The notes beneath the pieces were generated by a model that was given only the letters and a program-made list of their open reading frames with translations, had not been told where the DNA came from and did no database searches. From Petrolisthes cinctipes (Eukaryota; Arthropoda; Malacostraca; Decapoda; Porcellanidae), in contig JAWQEG010001234.1 in the NCBI GenBank assembly GCA_033782935.1, positions 1,000,501-1,064,500 of the forward strand: a stretch of DNA of 64,000 bases. Reading direction: 5' to 3'. Positions 52,450 to 63,390 of this stretch are shown piece after piece. How positions within the stretch are numbered: the stretch's first letter is position 1; every line of letters starts with the position of its first letter. Position numbers and translations under genes: made by a program.

Positions 52450-54690
52450 CCTAGTTAGAATGTTTCCAAGATACAGACCCAAAACATGCTCAAAATCGAT
52501 ATTTTAGGTGCCCAAAAGTCAATATGTGCATGCATCTTCAGTACCTGTTTATATCTCAAATTCGGAATCAAAACACCCGAAAATTCGATATTTTTTGGTA
52601 CCAGAAGCGATCTGTACATGCCTACTCCGTGTTAGAGTATTTTCAAAATACAGGCTCACAACATGCTAAAAATCGATATTTTAGGTGTCAAAAGTCGATA
52701 TGTGCATGCATTTTCTGTACCCGTTTATATCTCAAATTCAGGCTCAAAACACCCGAAAAATTGATATTTGGGGGTCCCAGAGGCGATCTGTACATGCCTA
52801 CTCAGTGCTAGAATATTTTCAAAATATAGGCCCAAAACATGCTAAAAATCGATATTTTAGGTGCCTAAAATCGATATCTCAAATTCAGGCCCAAAACACC
52901 CGAAAATTCGATATTTTGGGGTCCCAGAAGTGAACTGTACATGCCTACTCCGTGTTAGAGTATTTTCAAAATACAGGCCCAAAACATACTGAAAATCGAT
53001 CTTTTAGGTGCCCAATAGTCGATATGTGCATGCATCTTCTGTACCCGTTTATATCTCAAATTCAGGTTCCAAACACTCGAAAATTCGATATTTTGGGGTC
53101 CCAGAATCTATCTGTACACGCCTACTCAGATACATGCCCAAAACATGCTGAAAATCGATATTTTAGATGCCCAAAGTGAATATGTGTCAGCATCTTCTGC
53201 ACTCGTTTATATCTGAAATTCAACCTCAAAACACCCGTAAATTCGATATTTTTGGGTCCCAGAAGCGATCTGTACATGCCTACTTCGTGTTAGAGTATTT
53301 TCAAAATACAGACCCAAAACATGCTCAAAATCTATATTTTAGGTGCCCAAAGTCAATATGTGCATGCATCTTCAGTACCTGTTTATATCTCAAATTCTGG
53401 CTCAAAACACCCAAAAATTCGATATTTTGGGGTACCAGAAGCGATCTGTACATGCCTACTTCGTGTTAGAGTATTTTCAAAATACAGGCCCAAAACATGC
53501 TGAAAATCGATATTTTAGTTGCCCAAAGTCAATATGTGCATGCATTTTCTGTACCCGTTTATATCTCAAATTCAGGCTCAAAACACCCGAAAGATTGATA
53601 TTTTGGGGTCCCAGATGCGATCTGTACATGCCTACTCAGTGCTAGAATGTTTTCAAAATACAAGATCAAAACATGCTAAAAATCGATATTTTAGGTGTCT
53701 AAAGTCGATATGTGCATGCATCTTCTGTACCCGATTATATCTCAAATTCAGGCTCAAAACACCCGAAAATTCGGTATTTTTCGGTCCTAGAAGCGATCTG
53801 TACATGCCTACTCCTAGTTAGAATGTTTTCAAGATACAGACCCAAAACATGCTCAAAATCGATATTTTAGGTGCCCAAAAGTTGATATGTGCATGCATCT
53901 TCAGTAAATGTTTATATCTCAAATTCAGGCTCAAAACACCCGAAAATTCAAAATTTGTGGGTCCCTGAAGCGATCTGTACACGCCTACTCAGATACAGGC
54001 CCAAAACATGCTGAAAATCGATATTTTAGATGCCCAAAGTGAATATGTGTAAGCATCTTCTGCACTCGTTTATTTCTGAAATTCAACCTCAAAACACCCG
54101 TAAATTCGATATTTTTGGGTCCCAGAAGCGATCTGTACATGCCTACTCAGTGCTAGAATGTTTTTAAAATATAGGCTCAAAACATGCTAAAAATCGATCT
54201 TTTAAGTGTCCAAAGTCGATATGTGCATGCATCTTCTGTACCCGTTTATATCTCAAATTCAGGCTTATAACACCGAAAATTCGTTATTTTTGGGTCCTAG
54301 AAGCGATCTGTACATGCCTACTTCTAGTTAGAATTGTTTCAAGATACAGACCCAAAACATGCTCAAAATCGATATTTTAGGTTCCCAAAAGTCGATATGT
54401 GCATGCATCTTCAGTACCTGTTTATATCTCAAATTCGGGCTCAAAACACCCGAAAATTCGATATTTTCTGGTTCCAGAAGCAATTTGTACATGCCTACTC
54501 CGTGTTAGAGTATTTTCAAATTACAGGCTCAAAACATGCTAAAAATCGATATTTTAGTTGTCTAAAGTCGATATGTGCATGCATCTTCTGTACCCGATTA
54601 TATATCAAATTCAGGCTCAAAACACCCGAAAATTCGGTATTTTTGGGTCCTAAAAGCGATCTGTACATGCCTACTCCTAGTTAGAATGTT
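52450..54690 (+). repeat. Diverged third relative of the 4114-bp HOR, with deletions
   Basis: It follows the order of copies 1 and 2 but steps through offsets of 3960, 3430 and 3108 bp relative to copy 2. The steps, about 530 and 322 bp, correspond to three monomers and to a 176+147-bp pair. Substitutions are more frequent than between copies 1 and 2 (for example GTGTCAGCATC for GTGTAAGCATC near 53187), so it split off earlier. The end matches copy 1 up to about 47470. Confidence 0.85.
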
Positions 54691-56661
54691 TTCAAGATAC
54701 AGACCCAAAACATGCTCAAAATCGATATTTTAGGTGCCCAAAAGTCGATATGTGCCTGCATCTTCAGTACCTGTTTATATCTCAAATTCAGGCTCAAAAC
54801 ACACGAAAATTCGATATTTTTGGGTCCCAGAAGCGATCTGTACATGCCTACTCCGTGTTAGAGTATTTTCAAAATACAGGCCCAAAACATGCTGAAAATC
54901 GATATTTTAGGTGCCCAAAGTCAATATTTGCATGCATTTTCTGTACCCGTTTATATCTCAAATTCAGGCTCAAAAGACCCGAAAATTCGATATTTTCGAA
55001 TTCCAGAAAAGATCTGTACATGCCTACTCAGTGCTAGAATATTTTCAAAATAAAGCCCCAAAACATTCTAAAAATCGATATTTTAGGTGCCCAAAGTCGA
55101 TATCTCATATTCAGGCCCAAAACACCCGAAAATTCGATATTTTGGGGTCCCAGAAGCGATCTGTACATGCCTACTCCGTGTTGAGTATTTTCAAAGTACA
55201 GGCCCAAAACATACAGAAAATCGATATTTTAGGTGCCCAAAATTCGATATGTGCATGCATCTTCTGTACCCGTTTATATCTCAAATTCAGGCTCCAAACA
55301 TTCGAAAATTCGATATTTTTGGGTTCCAGAAGCGATATGTACATGCCTACTCAGATACAGGCCCAAAACATGCTGAAAATCGATATTTTAGATGCCCAAA
55401 GTGAATATGTGTAAGCATCTTCTGCTCTCGTTTATATCTGAAATTCAACCTCAAAACACCCGAAAATTCGATTTTTTTAGGTCCCAGAAGCGATCTGTAC
55501 ATGCCTACTCAGTGCTAGAATATTTTCAAAATACAGCCTCAAAACATGCTAAAAATCGATATTTTAGGTGTCCAAAGTCGATATGTGCATGCATCTTCTG
55601 TACCCGATAATATCTCAAATTCAGGCTCAAAATACCCGAAAATTCGGTATTTTTGGGTCCTAGAAGCGATCTGTACATGCCTACTCCTAGTTAGAATGTT
55701 TTCAAGATACAGACCCAAAACATGCTGAAAATTGATATTTTAGGTGCCCAAAGTCAATATGTGCATGCATTTTCTGTACCCGTTTATATCTCAAATTAAG
55801 GCTCAAAACACTCGAAAATTCGATATTTTGGGGTCCCAGAAGCGATCTGTACATGTCTACTCAGTGCTAAAATATTTTCAAAATATAGGCCCAAAACATG
55901 CAAAAAATCGATATTTTAGGTGCCCAAAGTCGATATCTCAAATTTAGGCCCAAAACACCCGAAAATTCGATATTTTGGGGTCACAGAAGCGATCTGTACA
56001 TGCCTACTCCGTGTTAGAGTATTTTTAAAATACAGGCCCAAAACATGCTGAAAAACGATATTTTAGGTGCCCAAAGTCAATATGTGCATGCATTTTCTGT
56101 ACCCGTTTATATCTCAAATTCAGGCTCAAAACACCAGAAAATTCGATATTTTCGAATCCCAGAAAAGATCTGTACATGCCTACTCGGTGCTAGAATATTT
56201 TCAAAATATTGGCCCAAAACATGCAAAAAATCGATATTTTAGGTGCCCAAAGTCGATATCTCAAATTCAGGTCCAAAACACCCGAAAATTCGATATTTAG
56301 GGGTCCCAGAAGCGAACTGTACATGCCTACTCCGTGTTAGAGTATTTTCAAAATACAGGCCCAAAACATACTGAAAATCGATCTTTTAGCTGCCCAATAG
56401 TCGAAATGTGCATGCATCTTCTGTACCTGTTTATATCTCAAATTCAGGCTCCAAACACCCGAAAAATCGATATTTTTGGGTCCCAGAAGCGATCTGTACA
56501 TGCCTACTCAGATACAGGCCCAAAATATGCTTAAAATCGATATTTTAGATGCCCAAAGTGAATATGTGTAAGCATCTTCTACAATCGTTTATATCTCAAA
56601 TTCAACCTCAAAACACCCGAAAATTCGATATTCTTGGGTCCCAGAAGCGATCTGTACATGC
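54495..56661 (+). repeat. 13-monomer HOR, 2167 bp, copy 1
   Basis: Phase points from 54712 to 56879 give 177, 176, 146, 159, 176, 176, 176, 147, 176, 147, 159, 176 and 176 bp, which sum to 2167. Marker variants are TATTTTCGAATCCCAGAAAA with AGATCT, GTGTTGAGTATTTTCAAAGT, GCTCTCGTTTATATCTG, TCGATTTTTTTAGG and CCCGATAATATC. Confidence 0.92.
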
Positions 56662-58297
56662 CTACTCAGTGCTAGAATGTTTTCAAAATACAGGCTCAAA
56701 ACATGCTAAAAATCGATATTTTAGGTGTCTAAAGTCAATATGTGCATGCATCTTCTGTACCCGATTATATCTCAAATTCAGGCTCAAAACACCCGAAAAT
56801 TCGGTATTTTTGGGTCCTAGAAGCGATCTGTACATGCCTACTCCTAGTTAGAATGTTTTCAAGATACAGACCCAAAACATGCTCAAAATCGATATTTTAG
56901 GTGCCCAAAAGTTGATATGTGCATGCATCTTCATTACCTGTTTATATCTCAAATTCAGGCTCAAAACACACGAAAATTCGATATTTTTGGGTCCCAGAAG
57001 CGATCTGTACATGCCTACTCCGTGTTAGAGTATTTTCAAAATACAGGCCCAAAACATGCTAAAAATCGATATTTTAGGTGCCCAAAGTCAATATTTGCAT
57101 GCATTTTCTGTACCCGTTTATATCTCAAATTCAGGCTCAAAACACCCGAAAAATCGATATTTTCGAATCCCAGAAAAGATCTGTACATGCCTACTCAGTG
57201 CTAGAATATTTTCAAAATATAGGCCCAAAACATGCTAAAAATCGATATTTTAGGTGCCCAAAGTCGATATCTCAAATTCAGGACCAAAACACCCGAAAAT
57301 TCGATATTTTGGGGTCCCAGAAGCGATCTGTACATGCCTACTCCGTGTAGAGTATTTTCAAAGTACAGGCCCAAAACATACAGAAAATCGATATTTTAGG
57401 TGCCCAAAAGTCAATATGTGTATGCATCTTCTGTACCCGTTTATATCTCAAATTCAGGCTCCAAACATTCGAAAATTCGATATTTTTGGGTTCCAGAAGC
57501 GATATGTACATGCCTACTCAGATACAGGCCCAAAACATGCTGAAAATCGATATTTTAGATGCCCAAAGTGAATATGTGTAAGCATCTTCTGCTCTCGTTT
57601 ATATCTGAAATTCAACCTCAAAACACCCGAAAATTCGATTTTTTTAGGTCCCAGAAGCGATCTGTACATGCCTACTCAGTGCTAGAATATTTTCAAAATA
57701 CAGGCTCAAAACATGCTAAAAATCGATATTTTAGGTGTCCAAAGTCGATATGTGCATGCATCTTCTGTACCCGATAATATCTCAAATTCAGGCTCAAAAT
57801 ACCCGAAAATTCGGTATTTTTGGGTCCTAGAAGCGATCTGTACATGCCTACTCCTAGTTAGAATGTTTTCAAGATACAGACCCAAAACATGCTGAAAATT
57901 GATATTTTAGGTGCCCAAAGTCAATATGTGCATGCATTTTCTGTACCCGTTTATATCTCAAATTCAGGCTCAAAACACTCGAAAATTCGATATTTTGGGG
58001 TCCCAGAAGCGATCTGTACATGCCTACTCAGTGCTAGAATATTTTCAAAATATAGGCCCAAAACATGCAAAAAATCGATATTTTAGGTGCCCAAAGTCGA
58101 TATCTCAAATTTAGGCCCAAAACACCCGAAAATTCGATATTTTGGGGTCCCAGAAGCGATCTGTACATGCCTACTCCGTGTTAGAGTATTTTTAAAATAC
58201 AGGCCCAAAACATGCTGAAAAACGATATTTTAGGTGCCCAAAGTCAATGTGTGCATGCATTTTCTGTACCCGTATATATCTCAAATTCAGGCTCAAA
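56662..58297 (+). repeat. 13-monomer HOR, 2167-bp offset, copy 2 (partial)
   Basis: It is in tandem with copy 1 and repeats its rare variants at a constant offset of 2167 bp. It ends near 58297, where copy 1 has TTTTCGAATCCC and this copy has TTTTGGGGCACC. Confidence 0.92.
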
Positions 58298-59033
58298 ACA
58301 CCCGAAAATTCGATATTTTGGGGCACCAGAAGCGATCTGTACATGCCTACTCAGTGCTAGAATATTTTCAAAATATAGGCCCAAAACATGCTAAAAATCG
58401 ATATTTTAGGTGCCCAAAGTGGATATCTCAAATTCAGGCTCAAAACCCCCGAAAATTCGATATTTTGGGGTCCCAGAAGCGATCTGTACATGCCTACTCC
58501 ATGTTAGAGTATTTTCAAAATACAGGCCCAAAACATGATGAAAATCGATATTTTAGGTGCCCAAAGTCAATATGTGCATGCATCTTCTGTACCCGTTTAT
58601 ATCTCAAATTCAGGCTCAAAACACCCGAAAATTCGATATTTTTGGGTCCCAGAAGCGATCTGTACATGCCTAGTCCGTGTTAGAGTATTTTCAAAATACA
58701 GGCCCAAAACATATAGAAAATCGATATTTTAGGTGCCCAAAGTGGATATCTCAAATTCAGGCTCAAAACCCCCGAAAATTCGATATTTTTGGGTTCCAGA
58801 AGCGATCTGTACATGCCTACTCAGTGCTAGAATTTTATCAAAATATAGGCTCAAAACATTCTAAAAATCGATATTTTAAGTGTCCAAAGTCGATATGTGC
58901 ATGCATCTTCAGTACCTGTTTATATCTCAAATTCAGGCTCAAAACACTCGAAAATTCGATATTTTGGGGTCCCAGAAGCGATCTGTACATGCCTACTCCG
59001 TGTTAGAGTATTTTCAAAATACAGGCCCAAAAC
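58298..59033 (+). repeat. Satellite with repeated AGTGGATATCTC monomers
   Basis: Two 147-class monomers with the private junction AAAGTGGATATCTC and GAAAACCCCCG-like text (CTCAAAACCCCCG) occur near 58417 and 58740, about 323 bp apart. They suggest a local 176+147-bp dimer duplication. No other feature is visible. Confidence 0.75.
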
Positions 59034-60185
59034 ATGCTGAAAATCGATATTTTAGATGCCCAAAGTCAATATGTGCATGCATTTTCTGTACCCGTTTATA
59101 TCTCAAATTCGGGCTCAAAACACCAGAAAATTCGATATTTTCGAATCCCAGAAAAGATCTGTACATGCCTACTCGGTGCTAGAATATTTTCAAAATATTG
59201 GCCCAAAACATGCAAAAAATCGATATTTTAGGTGCCCAAAGTCGATATCTCAAATTCAGGTCCAAAACACCCGAAAATTCGATATTTAGGGGTCCCAGAA
59301 GCGATCTGTACATGCCTACTCAGTGCTAGAATGTTTTCAGAATACAGGCTCAAAACATGCTAAAAATCGATATTTTAGGTGTCTAAAGTCAATATGTGCA
59401 TGCATCTTCTGTACCCGATTATATCTCAAATTCAGGCTCAAAACACCCGAAAATTCGGTATTTTTGGGTCCTAGAACCGATCTGTACATGCCTACTCCTA
59501 GTTAGAATGTTTTCAAGATACAGACCCAAAACATGCTCAAAATCGATATTTTAGGTGCCCAAAAGTTGATATGTGCATGCATCTTCATTACCTGTTTATA
59601 TCTCAAATTCAGGCTCAAAACACACGAAAATTCTATATTTTTGGGTCCCAGGAGCGATCTGTACATGCCTACTCCGTGTTAGAGTATTTTCAAAATACAG
59701 GCCCAAAACATGCTGAAAATCGATATTTTAGGTGCCCAAAGTCAATATTTGCATGCATTTTCTGTACCCGTTTATATCTCAAATTAAGGCTCAAAACACC
59801 CGAAAAATCGATATTTTCGAATCCCAGAAAAGATCTGTACATTCCTACTCAGTGCTAGAATATTTTCAAAATATAGGCCCAAAACATGCTAAAAATCGAT
59901 ATTTTAGGTGCCCAAAGTCGATATCTCAAATTCAGGACCAAAACACCCGAAAATTCGATATTTTGGGGTCCCAGAAGCGATCTGTACATGCCTACTCCGT
60001 GTTGAGTATTTTCAAAGTACAGGCCCAAAAACATACAGAAAATCGATATTTTAAGTGCCCAAAAGTCGATATGTGTATGCATCTTCAGTACCCGTTTATA
60101 TCTCAAATTCAGGCTCCAAACATTCGAAAATTCAATATTTTTGGGTTCCAGAAGCGATATGTACATGCCTACTCAGATACAGGCC
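59034..60185 (+). repeat. Derivative of the 2167-bp HOR lacking two monomers
   Basis: The left part matches 56045-56367 at an offset of 2989 bp. The rest matches 56703-57530 at 2654 bp. The step of 335 bp equals one 159-bp plus one 176-bp monomer (56368-56702), so exactly two units are missing. The TTTTCGAATCCC marker appears at 59135 and 59812. Confidence 0.88.
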
Positions 60186-63067
60186 CATAACATGCTCAAA
60201 ATCGAAATTTTAAGTGCCCAAAAGTCGATATGTGCATGCATCTTCTGTACCCGTTTATATCTCAAATTCAGGCTCAAAACACCCAAAAATTCCATATTTT
60301 GGGGTCCCAGAAGCGATCTGTACATGCCTACTCAGTGCTAGAATGTTTTTAAAATATAGGCCCAAAACATGCTAAAAATCGATATTTTAGGTGCCCAAAG
60401 TCAATATGTGCATGCATTTTCTGTACCCGTTTATATCTCAAATTCAGGCTCAAAACACTCGAAAATTCGATATTTTGGGGTCCCAGAAGCAATGTGTACA
60501 TGCCTACTCAGTGCTAGAATATTTTCAAAATATAGGCCCAAAACATGCAAAAAGTCGATATTTTAGGTGCCCAAAGTCGATATCTCAAATTTAAGCCCAA
60601 AAACACCCGAAAATTCGATATTTTTGGGTCCCAGAAGCGATCTGTACATGCCTACTCCGTGTTAGAGTATTCTCAAAATACAGGCCCAAAACATACAGAA
60701 AATCGATATTTTAGGTGCCCAAAAGTCGATTTGTGCATGCATCTTCTGTACCGGAATATATCTCAAATTCAGGCTACAAACACCCAAAAATTCGATATTT
60801 TGGGGTCCCAGAAGCAATCGGTACATGTCTACTCAGATACAGGCCCAAAATATGCTGAAAATCGTTATTTTAGGTGCCCAAAGTCAATATGTGTATGCAT
60901 CTTCTGCGCTCGTTTATAACTCAAATTCAACCTAAAAACACCCGAAAATTCGATATTTTTGGGTTCCAGAAGCGATCTGTACATGCCTACTCAGTGCTAG
61001 AATGTTATCAAAATATAGGCGTAAAACATTCTAAAAATCGATATTTTAAGTGTCCAAAGTCGATATGTGAATGAATCTTCTGTACCCGTTTATATCTCAA
61101 ATTCAGGCTCAAAACACCCGAAAATTCGGTATTTTTGGGTCCTAGAAGCGATCTGTACATGCCTACTCCTAGTTAGTATGTTTTCAAGATACAGACCCAA
61201 AACATGCTCAAAATCGATATTTTAGGTGCCCAATTTCAATATGTGTATGCATCTTCTGAACCCATTTATATCTCAAATTCAGGCTGAAAACACCCGAAAA
61301 TTCGGTATTTTTGGGTCCTAGAAGCGATCTGTACATGATTACTCCTAGTTAGAATGTTTTCAAGATACAGACCCAAAACATGCTCAAAATCGATATTTTA
61401 GGTGCTCAAAAGTCGATATGTTCATGCTTCTTCTGTACCTGTTTATATCTAAAATTCGGGCTCAAAACACCCGAAAATTCGATATTTTTAGGTCCCAGAA
61501 GCGATCTGTACATGCCTACTCCGTGTTAGAGTATTTTCATTATACAGGCTCAAAAACATGCTAAAAATCGATATTTTAGGTGTCCAAAGTCGATATGTGC
61601 ATGCATCTTCTGTACCCGATTATATCTCAAATTCAGGCTCAAAATACCCGAAAATTCGTTATTTTTGGGTCCTAGAAGCAATCTGTACATGCCTACTCCT
61701 GGTTAGAATGATTTCAAGATACAGACCCATAACATGCTCAAAATCGAAATTTTAAGTGCCCAAAAGTCGATATGTGCATGCATCTTCAGTACCTGTTTAT
61801 ATCTCAAATTCAGGCTCAAAACACCCGAAAATTCGATATTTTGGGGTCCCAGAAGCGATCTGTACATGCCTACTCCATGTTAGAGTATTTTCAAAATACA
61901 GGCCCAAAACATGCTGAAAATCGATATTTTAGGTGCCCAAAGTCAATATGTGCATGCATTTTCTGTACCCTTTTATATCTCAAATTCAGGCTCAATACAC
62001 CCGAAAATTCGATATTTTGGGGTCCCAGAAGAGATCTGTACATGCCTACTCAGTGCTAGAATGTTTTTAAAATATAGGCCCAAAACATGCTAAAAATCGA
62101 TATTTTAGGTGCCCAAAGTCGATATCTCAAATTCAGGCCCAAAATACTCGAAAATTCGATATTTTTGGGCCCCAGAAGCGATCTGTACATGCCTACTCCG
62201 TGTTAGAGTATTTTCAAAATACAGGCCCAAAACATGCTGAAAATCGATATTTTAGGTGCCCAAAGTCAATATGTGCATGCATCTTCAGTACCTGTTTATA
62301 TCTCAAATTCAGGCTCAAAACACCCGAAAATTCGATATTTTTGGGTCCCAGAAGCGATCTGTACATGCCTACTTCATGTTAGAATATTTTCAAAATACAG
62401 GCCCAAAACATGCTGAAAATCGATATTTTAGGTGCCGAAAGTCAATATGTGCATGCATCTTCTGTACACGTTTATATCTCAAATTCAGTCTCAAAACACC
62501 CGAAAATTCGATATTTTGGGGTCCCAGAAGCGATCTGTACATGCCTACTCAGTGCTAGAATATTTTCAAAATATAGGCCCAAAACATGCAAAAAATCGAT
62601 ATTTTAGGTGCCCAAAGTCGATATCTCAAATTCAGGCACAAAACACCCAAAAATTCGATATTTTAGGGTCCCAGACGCGATCTCTACATGCCTACTCTGT
62701 GTTACAGTATTTTCAAAATACAGGCCCAAAACATACAGAAAATCGATATTTTAGGTGCCCAAAAGTCGATATGTGCATGCATCTTCTTTTACCGTTTATA
62801 TCTCAAATTGAGGCTCCAAACACTCGAAAATTCGATATTTTGGGGTCCCAGAAGCGATCTGTACATGCCTACTCAGATACAGGCCCAGAACATGCTGAAA
62901 ATCGATATTTTAGGTGCCCAAAGTCAATATGTGCATGGATCTTCAGTACCTGTTTATATCTCAAATTCAGGCTCAAAAGACCCGAAAATTCGATATTTTG
63001 GGGTCCCAGAAACGATCTGTACATGCCTACTCTATGTTAGAGTATTTTCAAAATACAGGCCCAAAAC

Positions 63068-63155
63068 ATGCTAAAAATCGATATTTTAAGTGTCCAAAGT
63101 CGATATGTGCATGCATCTTCTGTACCCGTTTATATCTCAAATTCAGGCTCAAAAC
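63068..63155 (+). repeat. Half-unit A (88 bp) of the reference monomer
   Basis: This is the first 88 bp of the monomer. It aligns without gaps to the next 88 bp at 58 of 88 positions by hand count (59 of 88 for the consensus). The strongest shared blocks are TCGATATTTT at half-unit positions 11-20, the CGAT near position 34, CATGC near position 43, and CAAAAC at the end. Half A holds the palindrome TGCATGCA and is the half hit by the 29-bp deletion of the 147-bp class. Confidence 0.85.
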
Positions 63156-63243
63156 ACCCAAAAATTCGATATTTTGGGGTCCCAGAAGCGATCTGTACAT
63201 GCCTACTCAGTGCTAGAATATTTTCAAAATATAGGCCCAAAAC
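63156..63243 (+). repeat. Half-unit B (88 bp) of the reference monomer
   Basis: This is the second 88 bp of the monomer, homologous to half-unit A in the same register. It starts ACCCAAAAATTCGATATTTT here, where the consensus has ACCCGAAAA, and ends GGCCCAAAAC. It carries the GAAGCGATCTGTACATGCC block and the variable tail used to tell monomer subtypes apart. It is the half hit by the 18-bp deletion of the 159-bp class. Confidence 0.85.
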
Positions 63244-63390
63244 ATGCTAAAAATCGATATGTTAGGTGTCCAAAGTCGATATCTCAAATTCAGGCACAAA
63301 ACACCAGAAAATTCGGTATTTTTGGGTCCTAGAAGCGATCTGTACATGCCTACTCCTAGTTAGAATGTTTTCAAGATAGAGACCCAAAAC
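63244..63390 (+). repeat. Example of the 147-bp monomer class (29-bp deletion in half A)
   Basis: The unit runs 147 bp to the next phase point at 63391. GTCGATAT is joined directly to CTCAAATTC, which removes half-unit positions 40-68, including the TGCATGCA palindrome. Both deletion edges carry ATAT, so a microhomology-mediated origin is plausible. The junction creates an EcoRV site, GATATC. The same junction recurs throughout the window (for example 20540-20686, 42562-42708, 45295-45441, 56221-56367). This points to one ancestral deletion spread by amplification. Confidence 0.93.

Larger units (their letters stand above)
63068..63243 (+). repeat. Reference full-length monomer (176 bp)
   Basis: This is a clean example of the complete unit, flanked by the next unit at 63244. 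It begins ATGCTAAAAATCGATATTTT, carries the 8-bp palindrome TGCATGCA at unit positions 41-48, and ends in GGCCCAAAAC. Full units carry about six CpG sites. They differ mainly at the unit end: CTCAGTGCTAGAAT, CTCCGTGTTAGAGT or CTCCTAGTTAGAATG, followed by ATATAGG, ATACAGG or AGATACAGACC. They also differ in the middle (TTCAGGCTC, TTCAACCTC or TTCAGGCCC). These blocks serve as the alphabet for recognising HOR copies. Confidence 0.95.
60186..63390 (+). repeat. Array domain IX: mixed monomers
   Basis: These are ordinary full, 147- and 159-bp monomers. A short stretch at 60369-60600 matches 57889-58120 at offset 2480 bp. Consecutive monomers at 61911, 62234 and 62410 are close to consensus. I saw no long local copy and no foreign sequence. 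Confidence 0.7.

Noticed and set aside
63068..63155. A deeper 22-bp periodicity (TCGATAT at half-unit positions 11 and 33)
   Set aside because: The motif recurs only once at that spacing within the half-unit. The third and fourth 22-bp segments show no convincing similarity, so the 88-bp level is the lowest I can support.
63156..63182. Possible CENP-B box in the reverse complement of ACCCGAAAATTCGATA
   Set aside because: The box pattern needs TTCG, four bases, A, two bases, then CGGG. Here TCG and CGGG are separated by six bases instead of seven, the first T is replaced and the central A is missing, so it does not match.
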